Shown here in pieces: positions 1 to 7,954 of a stretch of DNA of 64,000 nt. The translations under genes and the position numbers were made by a program. The stretch is from Halolamina salifodinae. Lineage in GTDB: Archaea; Halobacteriota; Halobacteria; Halobacteriales; Haloferacaceae. Each line of letters starts with the position of its first letter. Positions within the stretch are counted from its first letter, which is position 1. The stretch covers positions 186,001 through 250,000 of the forward strand of contig NZ_JAGGLC010000004.1 of NCBI RefSeq assembly GCF_017874235.1. The letters run 5' to 3'. Under the pieces are notes generated by a model, which worked only from the letters and a program-made list of their open reading frames with translations, searched no databases and was not told the origin of the DNA.

Positions 1-108
1 ATCCCGCGGACGAACCACCGCAGGGTAGGGACGGTCGCGGCGCCGCTCTGGGCCATCTCGTTCGCGCTGGGTGTCGTCGTGTATCTGATGGTGTACGTGG
101 TCGTCTGA
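1..108 (+). CDS. DUF420-like membrane protein, C-terminal end only
   Basis: The window opens inside a plus-strand gene. The last 35 codons are visible, ending in TGA at 106-108. They read as a basic turn (NHRRVG) followed by a hydrophobic helix rich in Val and Leu that runs to the C-terminus. This matches the last transmembrane helix of DUF420 (YozB-like) membrane proteins, which end with an HRR motif and a final helix. The function of that family is not established; it is often found near haem-copper oxidase genes. The start and most of the protein lie outside the window. Confidence 0.5.
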   Translation: MPRTNHRRVGTVAAPLWAISFALGVVVYLMVYVVV

Positions 109-111
109 GGA

Positions 112-188
112 TCAGTCGTCCTGCCCGCCGGACCGCGTGCCGGGCACCTCAGTCGTCCTGCCCGCCTGACCGCGTGCCGGGCAGCTCA
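112..188 (-). repeat. 37-base tandem hairpin repeat 3' of purF
   Basis: There are two complete 37-base units (112-148 and 149-185), two mismatches apart. The start of a third coincides with the last codons and stop of purF (from 186). Each unit starts on the plus strand with TCAGTCGTC, the complement of the Asp-Asp-stop that ends purF. Each can fold: TGCCCG at 122-127 pairs with CGGGCA at 141-146, and CTGCCCG at 158-164 pairs with CGGGCAG at 178-184. Because 37 is not a multiple of three, the three stop copies lie in three different frames. It may be a 3'-end or termination structure, but no T-run is present. Confidence 0.85.
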
Positions 189-1667
189 GTCGTCCGCGAC
201 GGCGCCCTCGATCTCCGGTCGACTCACGTCCCGATCCGTCGTCTCGCCGTCGATCTCGTAGGGGTACTCGCCGGTCACGCAGCCCAGACAGAGGTCCGCG
301 CGGGACTCGCCGAGCACCTCGGCGACGCCGTCGACGCTCAGATACGAGAGCGAGTCGCCGCCGACGACCTCGCGGATGTCGTCGGTGTCCTGCCCGGCAG
401 CAATTAGCTCCTCGCGGGAGGCCATGTCGATCCCCATGTAGCAGGGTGCGACGATCTCGGGAGCGCCGATCCGGAGGTGAACCTCCGCGGCGCCGGCGTC
501 CTCGAGCAGCGAGACCAGTTGGGTCGAGGTGGTGCCGCGGACGATGCTGTCGTCGATGAGGGTGACGGTCTTCCCCTCGACAGTCGAGCGAATGGGGTTG
601 AGCTTCAGGCGGACCGCCTGCTCGCGCTGGTCCTGGGTGGGCATGATGAACGTCCGACCCACGTAGCGGTTCTTCATCAGCCCCTCCGCGAACTCCGGGG
701 CGTCGTCGCCGAGTTCCTCGGTCGCGGCCTCGGCGTAGCCCGTGGCGAACGCGCGCCCGGAGTCGGGCACGGGCATCACCACGTCGCTCTCGACGCCCGA
801 CTCCTCCCAGAGGCGCGCCCCCAGGCCGCGCCGGGTGTCGTAGACGAGTTCGTCGTCGATGACCGAGTCCGGGCGCGCGAAGTAGACGTGCTCGAAGAAG
901 CAGTGGGCGGTGTTTTCCTGCTCGATTAGCTGGTAGCTCTCGTAGCCCGAGCCGTCGGGTTCGAGCAGCACCAGTTCGCCCGGTTTCACGTCCCGGATCA
1001 ATTCGCCGCCCAGCGTGTCGATGGCCGCCGACTCGCTGGCGAGCACGTAGCCGTCGTCGACCTTGCCGAGACAGAGCGGGCGGTTCCCCTGCGGGTCCCG
1101 GATCCCGATGACGGTCTCGTCGTGCATCACCGTCAGCGCGTAGGAGCCGTGGATGCGGTCCATCGTGCGCTTGACCGCGCGCACGAGATCCGCGTCGAGC
1201 AGGTTGCGCGCGAGATCGTGGGCGATGACCTCGGTGTCGCCGTCGGAGGTAAAGGCGTGACCCTCGCCCGCCAGTTCCTCGCGGATCTCGCCGGCGTTGA
1301 CCAGATTGCCGTTGTGTGAGAGCGCGAGCGACCCCGACCGGAACGAGACCGTAAACGGCTGTGCGCAGGCCTTGTCGACGCTGCCGGCGGTGGGGTAGCG
1401 GACGTGGCCCACGCCGTTCTCGCCCTGGAGGCCGTCGAGGTCGTCCTCGGTGAACGCCTCGCCGACCAGCCCCATCTTGACGTGGTCGTGCTGCTGGAAC
1501 CCGTCGTGGGTGACGATGCCCGCGGACTCCTGCCCGCGGTGCTGGAGCGCGTAGAGCCCGTAGTAACAGGGGCGAGCAGCCCCCCGTTCTTCGAGTGCGA
1601 CGCCGACGACGCCGCACTTGTCGCGCATCCCGTCGTCGGCCGGCCCCGCAGCCGAACCCTCGTGCAT
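186..1667 (-). CDS. purF: Amidophosphoribosyltransferase (glutamine PRPP amidotransferase)
   Basis: This enzyme catalyses the first committed step of purine synthesis, PRPP plus glutamine to phosphoribosylamine, in the cytoplasm. The N-terminal Ntn-hydrolase domain begins at CGVVG (Cys18 with this start), which implies removal of a short propeptide to expose the nucleophile. The C-terminal phosphoribosyltransferase domain carries the PRPP loop VTLIDDSIVRGTTS. Cysteines in HCFFEHVYF, PCYMGID and CLGC match the four Fe-S ligands of the Bacillus-type enzyme. I chose the ATG at 1667 because a TATA-like TTTTTGG lies about 27 bases upstream, fitting a leaderless mRNA. ATGs at 1694 and 1628 are also in frame. 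The gene ends in Asp-Asp-stop, and that end is recopied downstream in the tandem repeat. Confidence 0.95.
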   Translation of the reverse strand: MHEGSAAGPADDGMRDKCGVVGVALEERGAARPCYYGLYALQHRGQESAGIVTHDGFQQHDHVKMGLVGEAFTEDDLDGLQGENGVGHVRYPTAGSVDKACAQPFTVSFRSGSLALSHNGNLVNAGEIREELAGEGHAFTSDGDTEVIAHDLARNLLDADLVRAVKRTMDRIHGSYALTVMHDETVIGIRDPQGNRPLCLGKVDDGYVLASESAAIDTLGGELIRDVKPGELVLLEPDGSGYESYQLIEQENTAHCFFEHVYFARPDSVIDDELVYDTRRGLGARLWEESGVESDVVMPVPDSGRAFATGYAEAATEELGDDAPEFAEGLMKNRYVGRTFIMPTQDQREQAVRLKLNPIRSTVEGKTVTLIDDSIVRGTTSTQLVSLLEDAGAAEVHLRIGAPEIVAPCYMGIDMASREELIAAGQDTDDIREVVGGDSLSYLSVDGVAEVLGESRADLCLGCVTGEYPYEIDGETTDRDVSRPEIEGAVADD

Positions 1668-1690
1668 ACGCGTAGCTGAGGGATGGGAGA

Positions 1691-1697
1691 CCAAAAA
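1691..1697 (-). promoter_or_regulatory. TATA-like box for purF
   Basis: TTTTTGG on the minus strand lies about 27 bases before the chosen purF ATG at 1667. This is the distance expected between an archaeal TATA box and the start site of a leaderless haloarchaeal transcript. Confidence 0.4.
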
Positions 1698-1844
1698 CCC
1701 CCGCTATCGTGCCCTATCTCTGCCGGAAGCTCCCAGAGTTATACAGCTACGTGCATACCCGTCGCCGTCGACGAGACAGGATCCGTAGCGACGCTGTCGC
1801 TCCCGGGAGGCGTCGACGGCGGAGAACGAAGCGACGGCTGTGAG

Positions 1845-1930
1845 GAGAGCGCCGTCGCTGACGGGTGGAGAAAGCGGCCGCAGAGAGCGCCGTCGCTGAC
1901 GGGTGGAGAAAGCGGCCGCAGAGAGAACCG
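1845..1930 (-). repeat. 38-base tandem hairpin repeat 3' of rpl37e
   Basis: Two identical 38-base units (1845-1882 and 1883-1920) and the start of a third directly follow the rpl37e stop codon at 1931-1933. On the minus strand each unit contains CCGTC-AGC-GACGG, a perfect five-pair stem with a three-base loop, and the palindrome GCGGCCGC. A looser, related stretch continues to about 1800. The stretch between the array and purF contains no gene. Confidence 0.85.
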
Positions 1931-2107
1931 TCAGTTGTCGCCGTTTTTCGACTGCCACGAGTAGCCACGACGCTTGGCGGACTTCCCGAAGCCACACGAC
2001 GAACACTGCTTTTTCTTCGTGTGGTAGGATTTCTCCCCGCAGCGGCGGCATTTCGTGTGAGTCGTGTTGTTCTTCTTCCCCTGGCTGGGTGTTCCTGCGC
2101 CGGTCAT
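1931..2107 (-). CDS. rpl37e: 50S ribosomal protein L37e
   Basis: A 58-residue basic zinc-ribbon protein of the archaeal/eukaryotic large ribosomal subunit. Zinc ligands are Cys20, Cys23, Cys35 and Cys38 in the pattern C-x2-C...C-x2-C. The N-terminus ([13 protein letters not shown]) and the Lys/Arg-rich body are typical of haloarchaeal L37e. Its ATG overlaps the TGA of the upstream lsm gene (ATGA, four bases shared), so the two are probably translationally coupled. This lsm-L37e pairing is widespread in archaea. A tandem hairpin repeat starts directly after its stop codon. Confidence 0.95.
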   Translation of the reverse strand: MTGAGTPSQGKKNNTTHTKCRRCGEKSYHTKKKQCSSCGFGKSAKRRGYSWQSKNGDN

Positions 2108-2334
2108 AGAGTTACCGAAACGACGTTGTCGCCACGGATAATCGTTGTGTTGTCCACTTCCTCGACGTCGAGTTCGCCCAGCACAGCGTCGCTGGCGTCG
2201 GCGGGGTCGAGAACTACGTTCATGTGCTGGTCGTAGCCCGAGAGCGTCCCGTAGAAGGACTTGCCGTCCTTCAGGTGGACCGTCACCGGCTCCGAGAGCG
2301 ACTCTTCGAGCACGTCGAGCGGGCGTCCACTCAT
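2104..2334 (-). CDS. lsm: Lsm (Sm-like) RNA-binding protein
   Basis: A 76-residue archaeal Lsm protein, expected to form a ring that binds U-rich RNA and small RNAs. The Sm1 motif spans about residues 21-42 ([17 protein letters not shown]) and the Sm2 motif (IIRGDNVV) lies near the C-terminus. I chose the ATG at 2334 over the in-frame GTG at 2340. A TATA-like TTTATTT lies 25-30 bases upstream, which suggests a leaderless lsm-rpl37e mRNA. It overlaps rpl37e by four bases. Confidence 0.95.
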   Translation of the reverse strand: MSGRPLDVLEESLSEPVTVHLKDGKSFYGTLSGYDQHMNVVLDPADASDAVLGELDVEEVDNTTIIRGDNVVSVTL

Positions 2335-2356
2335 GGTCACTCAAACCCCGGTCGTG

Positions 2357-2366
2357 GAAATAAACG
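2357..2366 (-). promoter_or_regulatory. TATA-like box for lsm-rpl37e
   Basis: GTTTATTTCC on the minus strand, about 25-30 bases upstream of the lsm ATG, is a good haloarchaeal TATA box for a leaderless transcript. Confidence 0.5.
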
Positions 2367-2402
2367 TACCGAACCGCCGACGAGGGTCTCACAGGCCCAG
2401 AT

Positions 2403-3206
2403 CTACTCCAGCGTGCCGACCTCCTCTGCCGCGTAGCCGAAGATGTCGTCGTACCCCTCAGCGGAGAGGAGCACCGGGTAGAACGGCTCGTCGGCCGTCA
2501 GCGCCTCGCCATCGGCCAGCGCGAACCGCTCGCCAGCCTCGACTTTCTCGAAGTTGGGCACCACCACGTCGTACTCCTTCCCCGGCGGCTTGGGGATCGG
2601 GCCATCGAGGCGGAACACGCGGACGTCGTCGCGCTCCGGCAGTCCTTCGTGGTCGTCGCCGACCGGCGCCGACATCGCGTTCGAGGCGGTGAGGAACGCC
2701 CGGACCAGCCAGTAGGCGTTTTCGGCGGCCCCGTCGCTGCCCTGGAGGCCACACTCCATCTCGATGGTGTGGGCGTGCTCGATCAGGCGGCCGTCGGTGT
2801 GTTCGTCGGTCTCGATCAGCACGTCGACGGGCAGCAGCGGCGCGAGCGAGCGCGCGATCTCGTCGACGGTGTCGATCACCGCGATGGGTTCGGCGTAGGA
2901 CTGCGTGGAGTGCAGCGCCAGCACCGTACAGCCCTGTACCTCGCGGGCGAGTTCGTGTGCCAGCCGGGACTCGTGAGTGGGGCCATCGGGGTCGCCCGGG
3001 AACGCGCGGTTGAGGTCTTCTTCGAGGAACCGCACGCCCTGCTCGAGGGCCTCCTCGTTGGCGACGATGAGCTTCACCGGGCGGTCGACGTCGGGGTCCT
3101 CGGCGACGAGGCGCTCGACGGCCTCGACGCCGCAGGGCTCGTCTCCGTGGATGCCGGCGACGACTGCCAGCTCGGGCTGCCCCTCGCCCAACTGGTGGAT
3201 TCGCAT
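2403..3206 (-). CDS. Succinylglutamate desuccinylase/aspartoacylase family zinc hydrolase
   Basis: A 267-residue M14-type zinc hydrolase of the AstE/AspA family, which cleaves N-acyl amino acids. Visible zinc ligands are His20 and Glu23 in GIHGDEPCG and His99 in LALHST. The substrate-binding NRAFPG motif is at residues 66-71. The natural substrate cannot be read from the sequence. I used the ATG at 3206 because it directly precedes the conserved N-terminal beta strand; the reading frame extends further upstream without family similarity. It lies just downstream of an M42 peptidase gene on the same strand, so joint use in peptide or amino-acid turnover is possible but inferred. Confidence 0.85.
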   Translation of the reverse strand: MRIHQLGEGQPELAVVAGIHGDEPCGVEAVERLVAEDPDVDRPVKLIVANEEALEQGVRFLEEDLNRAFPGDPDGPTHESRLAHELAREVQGCTVLALHSTQSYAEPIAVIDTVDEIARSLAPLLPVDVLIETDEHTDGRLIEHAHTIEMECGLQGSDGAAENAYWLVRAFLTASNAMSAPVGDDHEGLPERDDVRVFRLDGPIPKPPGKEYDVVVPNFEKVEAGERFALADGEALTADEPFYPVLLSAEGYDDIFGYAAEEVGTLE

Positions 3207-3250
3207 ACACTGAGGGATGGGACCGATAGGCAAGAAGGGATCGCTCCGGA

Positions 3251-4279
3251 TCAGTCCACCAGTTCGCCGGTCCGCGCCAGCGCCGCCGCCAGCAGATCGA
3301 CCGTCGCCGTCAGGTCCTCGCGATGCGCTGTCTCGACCGGCGAGTGGTGGTAGCGCACCGGCACCGAGAGCGCGCCGGAGCGCACCGCGCCGCCGGCGTT
3401 CTGGAGCGCGCCGGTGTCGGTGCCGATGTTCCACGCTACCTCGTGCTGGTGCTCGATGTCCTCGTCCTCGGCAACGTCGGTGAACCAGTCCACCACTTCG
3501 GGGCTGGGGATGACGGAGGCGTCCTTGCGCTTGATGCCGACGCCGTCGCCGAGCGTGGTGATCCGGTCGGCCGCCTCGACGCCCGAGACGCTCCGTTCCA
3601 GCGTGCCGTCGAGCGCGATGACGAGATCCGGGTCGAACTCGTCGCTGGTCGCCACTACGCGAGCACCGCGCAGGCCGACCTCCTCTTGGACCGTCGCGCA
3701 GAAGTGGACCGTCGCGTCGGGGTCGGCTGCGCGCGCGGCCGCGAGCATCGCGTAGACGCCCGCGCGGTCGTCCAGCGCCTTGCCGGTCACGCAGTCACCC
3801 AGCACGCGTGGGTCGGTATCGAGCGTGACCACGTCGCCGACCGAGACGGCGTCGGCGGCATCGTCGCCGTCGAGACCGAGGTCCACCGCGAGGTCGTCGA
3901 TGTCCCCCACGTCGTCCTCGTCGCGGGTGTGGGCCGGTTCGGCGCCGATGACGCCCGCCACCTCGCCGTCGTCGGTGTGGACCGTCACTGGTTGGGCGCG
4001 GAGGATCTGGGCGTTCCAGCCGCCGAGCGAGTCGAGTTTCAGGAACCCCTCGTCGTCGACCCGGGAGACCATAAACCCGATTTCGTCCATGTGGGCCGCG
4101 ACGACGACTTCGCGGTCGCTGTCGCCCTCCGCCGTTCCCACCACGTTCCCCATCGCGTCAGTCTCCATGCGGTCGACTTCAGGACCGAGCGCTTCGCGGA
4201 CCACCTCGCGGACGCCGTCCTCGTAACCAACGGGGCCCGCGGCGCCCGAAAGGTCGAACAGTAGATCGCGGTCGTGCAT
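3251..4279 (-). CDS. M42 family metallopeptidase (TET-like aminopeptidase)
   Basis: A 342-residue cytoplasmic aminopeptidase of the M42 family, which forms large tetrahedral complexes that degrade peptides. Di-metal and catalytic residues are visible: His63 and Asp65 in AAHMDEIGF, Asp170 in LDDRAG, Glu199-Glu200 in QEEVGLRG, and the late histidine in RYHHSPVE. Length is normal for the family. It is followed by the AstE-like gene after a short gap. Confidence 0.9.
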   Translation of the reverse strand: MHDRDLLFDLSGAAGPVGYEDGVREVVREALGPEVDRMETDAMGNVVGTAEGDSDREVVVAAHMDEIGFMVSRVDDEGFLKLDSLGGWNAQILRAQPVTVHTDDGEVAGVIGAEPAHTRDEDDVGDIDDLAVDLGLDGDDAADAVSVGDVVTLDTDPRVLGDCVTGKALDDRAGVYAMLAAARAADPDATVHFCATVQEEVGLRGARVVATSDEFDPDLVIALDGTLERSVSGVEAADRITTLGDGVGIKRKDASVIPSPEVVDWFTDVAEDEDIEHQHEVAWNIGTDTGALQNAGGAVRSGALSVPVRYHHSPVETAHREDLTATVDLLAAALARTGELVD

Positions 4280-4336
4280 ACCCGAGGCTGTTCCGGGTCC
4301 GCCAAAGGCGCTCCGGTCGGGGTGACCGTCGCCGGC

Positions 4337-5122
4337 TCAGGGGAGCCGTGCGAACCGCCAGAGGGAGGCCTCTTGATCGAACCCCAGCGACTCGTAGAAT
4401 CCGACGTGCTCGCTCGTGGCGCAGACGACCATTCGTTCCGCGGGGACCGAGCACCGATCCACGACTGTCCGGACCAGTTCGGCGCCGACGCCCTCATCCT
4501 GCGCGTCGGGCCGGACGCCGACGTGGGTGAACCGGGCGACTGGCTCGTCGCCGGCCCCGCCGTCGTGGACGTACCAGCCGGCGGCACCGACTGGCTCTCC
4601 CCCGCGGGAGACGACGACCTCGCGCCCGTCGAGCGCGCTCGCAACCGCGGCTGCGTAGTCGATGCCGGCCGGATCGCGTCCGACCGACTCGTGGACGGCC
4701 TGCGCCTCGTCACTCCCGTGCTGGTGGGTCGCGAACCGGAGGCCTGTGTCGTCGCTCGGCAGGTCGATGGAGTCCGGGGCGAGCGCCCGGTAGTCCTCGC
4801 GCTCGTAGCCGTGATCCCTGAGGACAGGGTCGAGTCGGACCGCCGTCTCGGTGTCGTAGCCGGCGACGACGCGGTGGGGGAGGCCGTGGCGCTCGTAGAG
4901 GGCGTCGAGTTGGTCGAGCAGCGACTGTGCGGCCTCGTCTTCCCCCACTGTCGCCGGTGGCTCCGCCGCGGACGGAAGCCGCGTGTCGAGTAGCTGTGTC
5001 GCCGCCGCCCGGTCGTCGTGGGTGGTATCGTGGACGAACGTCCCGAACCACGTCTCAGTCACGTCGGCGAGGACACGCCGCTTGGCGTACTCCGCGGCGG
5101 CGATGCGGCTGGTGGAGAGCAT
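4337..5122 (-). CDS. GNAT family N-acetyltransferase with N-terminal extension
   Basis: 261 residues. The C-terminal half is a GNAT fold: ARFTHVGVRPDAQDEGVGAELV is the acetyl-CoA pyrophosphate-binding segment, and HVGFYESLGF is the usual closing helix-strand. The first 110 or so residues are a helical extension rich in acidic residues, of unknown role. The ATG at 5122 follows the TGA of the upstream DUF309 gene with a single base between them, so the two form a coupled pair. The substrate is unknown. Confidence 0.8.
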   Translation of the reverse strand: MLSTSRIAAAEYAKRRVLADVTETWFGTFVHDTTHDDRAAATQLLDTRLPSAAEPPATVGEDEAAQSLLDQLDALYERHGLPHRVVAGYDTETAVRLDPVLRDHGYEREDYRALAPDSIDLPSDDTGLRFATHQHGSDEAQAVHESVGRDPAGIDYAAAVASALDGREVVVSRGGEPVGAAGWYVHDGGAGDEPVARFTHVGVRPDAQDEGVGAELVRTVVDRCSVPAERMVVCATSEHVGFYESLGFDQEASLWRFARLP

Positions 5123-5123
5123 C

Positions 5124-5621
5124 TCACCCCAGCCCCGCGGCGTACTCGTAGTCGGCGGGGTACGCGTCGGGCGTATGGTCGTCGATGGCGATGCGCCAGG
5201 GGTCGATGAGGTGGGGTTCGAACGTCGCCAGCAGCAGGCGACGCCGGACATCGGCGACGTCGATGCCGTAGAAATCGCCGGGGACGCCGCGGAGATACTC
5301 GAGGGCGGTGGAGAACAGCGAGCGCATCCCGGCGTCGCCGGCCTCGGCGCCCCGGCCGGCCTCGGCGGCGTGTTTGTGCGTGCCGGCGGCGACCTGCTGC
5401 ATCCCGTGGCAGAACGCCGACTCGGCGGTGCCGCGGCCGTAGTTGTACCACTCGAACTTGAAGCAGTCGTAGCTCTCGGTGTAGGCGCCGTCGTTGTAGA
5501 GACGGACGCCGTGTTCGGCCGCGCGGCGGAGCGTCGCGTGCTCCCACCGGCGGTCCTCGCGCCACCCGGTCGGGTTCCCCAGCGGCGGGGCAACGCCGGG
5601 GTCACGGGTGTGTTCGTCCAT
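5124..5621 (-). CDS. DUF309 family protein
   Basis: A 165-residue helical protein. The segment FKFEWYNYGR followed by HGMQQVAAGTHKHA matches the DUF309 core, a small all-helical family with conserved aromatic, His and Gln residues and no established activity. It is the first gene of a two-gene unit with the acetyltransferase (one base between stop and start). Upstream lies the truncated tRNA-Leu promoter region facing the other way. Confidence 0.75.
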   Translation of the reverse strand: MDEHTRDPGVAPPLGNPTGWREDRRWEHATLRRAAEHGVRLYNDGAYTESYDCFKFEWYNYGRGTAESAFCHGMQQVAAGTHKHAAEAGRGAEAGDAGMRSLFSTALEYLRGVPGDFYGIDVADVRRRLLLATFEPHLIDPWRIAIDDHTPDAYPADYEYAAGLG

Positions 5622-5796
5622 CGTCGGGGCGATAGGCCGGTAGGAGTGTGAAACTATCGGCGAGCGAGCGGCCCTGATCGGCGCCGAATCGACGCGAACG
5701 GCTCGCTGGAGGCGATGAGTCGGCGCTGGGGCGACGACGGATCGACGGCGCCCTGCCGCCGAAATCAGGGCGCGGCAGTGGCTTCACGACTGAGAA

Positions 5797-5806
5797 GGTT
5801 TTAAGA
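5797..5806 (+). promoter_or_regulatory. Original tRNA-Leu promoter, now upstream of the integrase
   Basis: GGTTTTAAGA lies about 45-50 bases before the 5' end of the truncated tRNA copy (5851). It looks like the original TATA box of the tRNA-Leu gene. After integration it faces the tRNA 5' half and then the integrase gene. Confidence 0.5.
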
Positions 5807-5845
5807 CCGGCAGGGGGCAATCTGTCGCCGGCGAGCGCCAGTGAC

Positions 5846-5891
5846 TGCGTGCGAGGGTAGCCAAGCTCGGAAACGGCGGCGGACTCAAGAT
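5846..5891 (+). repeat. attL: 46-base direct repeat, truncated 5' half of tRNA-Leu
   Basis: This stretch is identical over 46 bases to 10650-10695. It comprises five lead bases and the 5' half of tRNA-Leu through the anticodon loop. The sequence then diverges, so no tRNA can form here. A perfect hairpin follows at once (TAGCCGG at 5892-5898 with CCGGCTA at 5904-5910). Confidence 0.9.
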
Positions 5892-5986
5892 TAGCCGGGC
5901 AAGCCGGCTATCCACCGCATCCGCAAAAGTGGAGGTCTAAGGCCCCAAGCCTCCCTTCTACTCGGTTTTCGGGAGATGTAGACTAA

Positions 5987-7138
5987 ATGGAAGATAATCC
6001 ACTTAACGAATCAGGGCTTATCGGCTCGCGGTCAGTTGAGGTCGAGTTCCCTCTTGTCCCGGAGGAGAATCGCTCGATGCTGGCCCACAAACAGGAGTTC
6101 GACTACGAGAACACACGCAAGGAATTTGCAGAATGGCTTCTGCTGGAAGGGAAGGACCCTCGTGACGTAGTCGGCTACACGCAAGGAACAGCCAAGCGAA
6201 CAGTCTATCGTGTCGCCTTCTGTGAGCGGTGGGTCTGGGGTGAGGAAGATGAATACGTCCCTACTCTGACGACAAGCCATGCTGACGACTTCATCGAGGC
6301 GATGGCCTACTCGGACTACTCGAACTCTCATAAGCATAGCTGTCTCCACTCCCTCAAACGCTACTTCAACTGGCGACACCACGAGTTCGGAGGAGACGAG
6401 TGGGAACCTGACCGTTCGTTCTCTACCGGCAACGGACAACAGCCGCAGGACTACCTAAGTACAACCGAACGAGCAGAACTCCGCCACACAGCTCTCGAAC
6501 ATGGAGACATACCCGCGTACAAGACAGTGAAGTGCAAGGAAAAACGTCGGGAACGTCTCAAGCCCTACGTGGCTGAGCGCGTGAACAAACCCATTGAGGC
6601 GTTGGGCGTCGATGATTGGGGAGACATTGGCTCTTGGAAGTTGACCTCTCTCGTGTGGGTGAGTCTCGACGCAGGACTACGTCCAACCGAAGTAGAACGG
6701 GCAAAGACCTCGTGGGTTGACGTTGAAAACTCTCTGCTCCGTATCCCGAAGGAGGAATCAGCGAAAAACGTCGAGAACTGGAACGTCAGTCTCCGTGACC
6801 GAACAGCCGACGCTCTGGAAAAGTGGATTCACGAGCGAACACACTACCCGAAGTACGACGACAACGACTCTCTCTGGTTGACAACTCATGGGAATCCTTA
6901 CGGCTCGAAATCGCTTCGCCGGCTCCTGTTGAAGTTGTGTGAGAAAGCCGGTGTTCCCCACGAGTCTCGGAAGATGAGTTGGTACTCAATTCGCCACTCG
7001 GTTGGCACGTATATGACTCGTGCCGAAGACCTCGCAGCAACACAAGAACAACTCCGCCACAAACGCCCTGAGACAACTATGAAGTACGACGGGACACCGC
7101 CAGAAGACCGACGAGATGCGCTTGACAAGATGGGGTAG
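5987..7138 (+). CDS. Tyrosine recombinase (site-specific integrase)
   Basis: A 383-residue integrase. The N-terminal DNA-binding helical domain covers about residues 35-140 and the catalytic domain follows. Catalytic residues visible are Arg232 (AGLRPTEVE), a candidate Lys near residue 255, Arg336 in YSIRHSVGTYM (Tyr instead of the usual His at the first box position), His358 in LRHKRPETT and the nucleophile Tyr367. All key residues are present, so it may be active. Its composition is lower in GC than host genes. It sits about 95 bases inside attL, the classic place for an integrase, and it may be read from the captured tRNA promoter. Confidence 0.9.
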   Translation: MEDNPLNESGLIGSRSVEVEFPLVPEENRSMLAHKQEFDYENTRKEFAEWLLLEGKDPRDVVGYTQGTAKRTVYRVAFCERWVWGEEDEYVPTLTTSHADDFIEAMAYSDYSNSHKHSCLHSLKRYFNWRHHEFGGDEWEPDRSFSTGNGQQPQDYLSTTERAELRHTALEHGDIPAYKTVKCKEKRRERLKPYVAERVNKPIEALGVDDWGDIGSWKLTSLVWVSLDAGLRPTEVERAKTSWVDVENSLLRIPKEESAKNVENWNVSLRDRTADALEKWIHERTHYPKYDDNDSLWLTTHGNPYGSKSLRRLLLKLCEKAGVPHESRKMSWYSIRHSVGTYMTRAEDLAATQEQLRHKRPETTMKYDGTPPEDRRDALDKMG

Positions 7139-7346
7139 GACAAACCTTTCCCCCTCGATGCTGTGAATCCTTTTCGGAACTCTCCCTATTGGGTACTATA
7201 GCCGCCCTTCCGAAAGAAGTGGAACAACACATCGAGGAGTTGAGAACCAACCACCCTTGTAGAGTTCCTTCGGCTTCTACTGATGAGTGTTGGTTTCGGA
7301 GAGTGTGTGACGGAATAGGCGAGAAGTAGGCCTGCGAACGGTCGAA

Positions 7347-7529
7347 TCAGGAATTTGACTGGAATGTCATCAGTAGCTCCATCAATGCGTAGACGACCGC
7401 CAAGCTTCCAAAGAAAATCCCTATCGTACTCAGTAGTCGGTTTCGTGGGACAACAGTCGTTTGAGCTACTACCAACAAGGCTATCAGGATGACCAGAACA
7501 GCGAGGAGTCTCTCGATACGGTCGGTCAT
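7347..7529 (-). CDS. Small two-helix membrane protein, unknown function
   Basis: A 60-residue reading frame with an ATG at 7529. A short basic N-terminus is followed by a hydrophobic helix (LLAVLVILIALLVVA), a basic turn (PRNR) and a second hydrophobic stretch (IGIFFGSLAVVYALMELL). The topology is sensible for a two-helix membrane protein. No family is recognised. It lies inside the integrative element between the integrase and the acetyltransferase pseudogene, and such proteins are common in haloarchaeal elements. Confidence 0.45.
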   Translation of the reverse strand: MTDRIERLLAVLVILIALLVVAQTTVVPRNRLLSTIGIFFGSLAVVYALMELLMTFQSNS

Positions 7530-7954
7530 ACAACCACGTTATCTGCCCTTGATGTGAATCGTTCGGTTCTCCCTCTGTACTTACCGAAGACCGAGAGAAC
7601 AACGTAGTCGTCGCCGGCTCAATGGAGTGAGTACACGGAGTGATTCTCTTTATAAGTACTAACACGCTTCTGTTACCACCACCCCGGTGCAGTCCTCCGA
7701 TTCTTGCACAATAACTTAGTGGAGGCCGTGTGGTTGTTGTGTGTAGTAGGTATGATGGGGGAGGGAGTGTTCCCTGCTTTGGTCGAAGGGAATCAACTCA
7801 TTGAGGGAGTGGATTCCAACCAGCTGGTCTGGAGTGAAACAGCCGGTAAGTGGGATTGCATAGGTATCGAGACAGGCCCTATCAGACATCAATGATGTGA
7901 GCGGTGGCGTGCTGAATACGGGCACGCAGACAACATCAGAGAGGCTTGGAGGGT
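7530..7954. other. Gene-poor stretch in the element
   Basis: Apart from repeat copy 1 I see no convincing gene. A short palindrome pair occurs near 7785-7815 (GGAATC ... GATTCC) around a CTCATTGAGGGAG motif that recurs near 9012-9045. Short open frames exist but lack typical composition or a start context. Confidence 0.4.
7575..7642. repeat. 68-base imperfect direct repeat inside the element, copy 1
   Basis: This segment matches 8745-8812 at nearly all positions. The shared core is CTTACCGAAGAC, then GAGAGAACAACGTAG, then GTCGCCGGCTC, ending in CGGAGTG. It lies in otherwise non-coding sequence. It could be a pair of protein-binding sites or the relic of a duplicated small element. Confidence 0.75.

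Noticed and set aside
112-1617. 501-codon minus-strand frame overlapping purF
   Set aside because: Arg-rich frame-shifted shadow of purF ending in the tandem repeat.
7704-7895. 63-codon plus-strand frame in the element
   Set aside because: No promoter or recognisable feature; it overlaps a palindrome.
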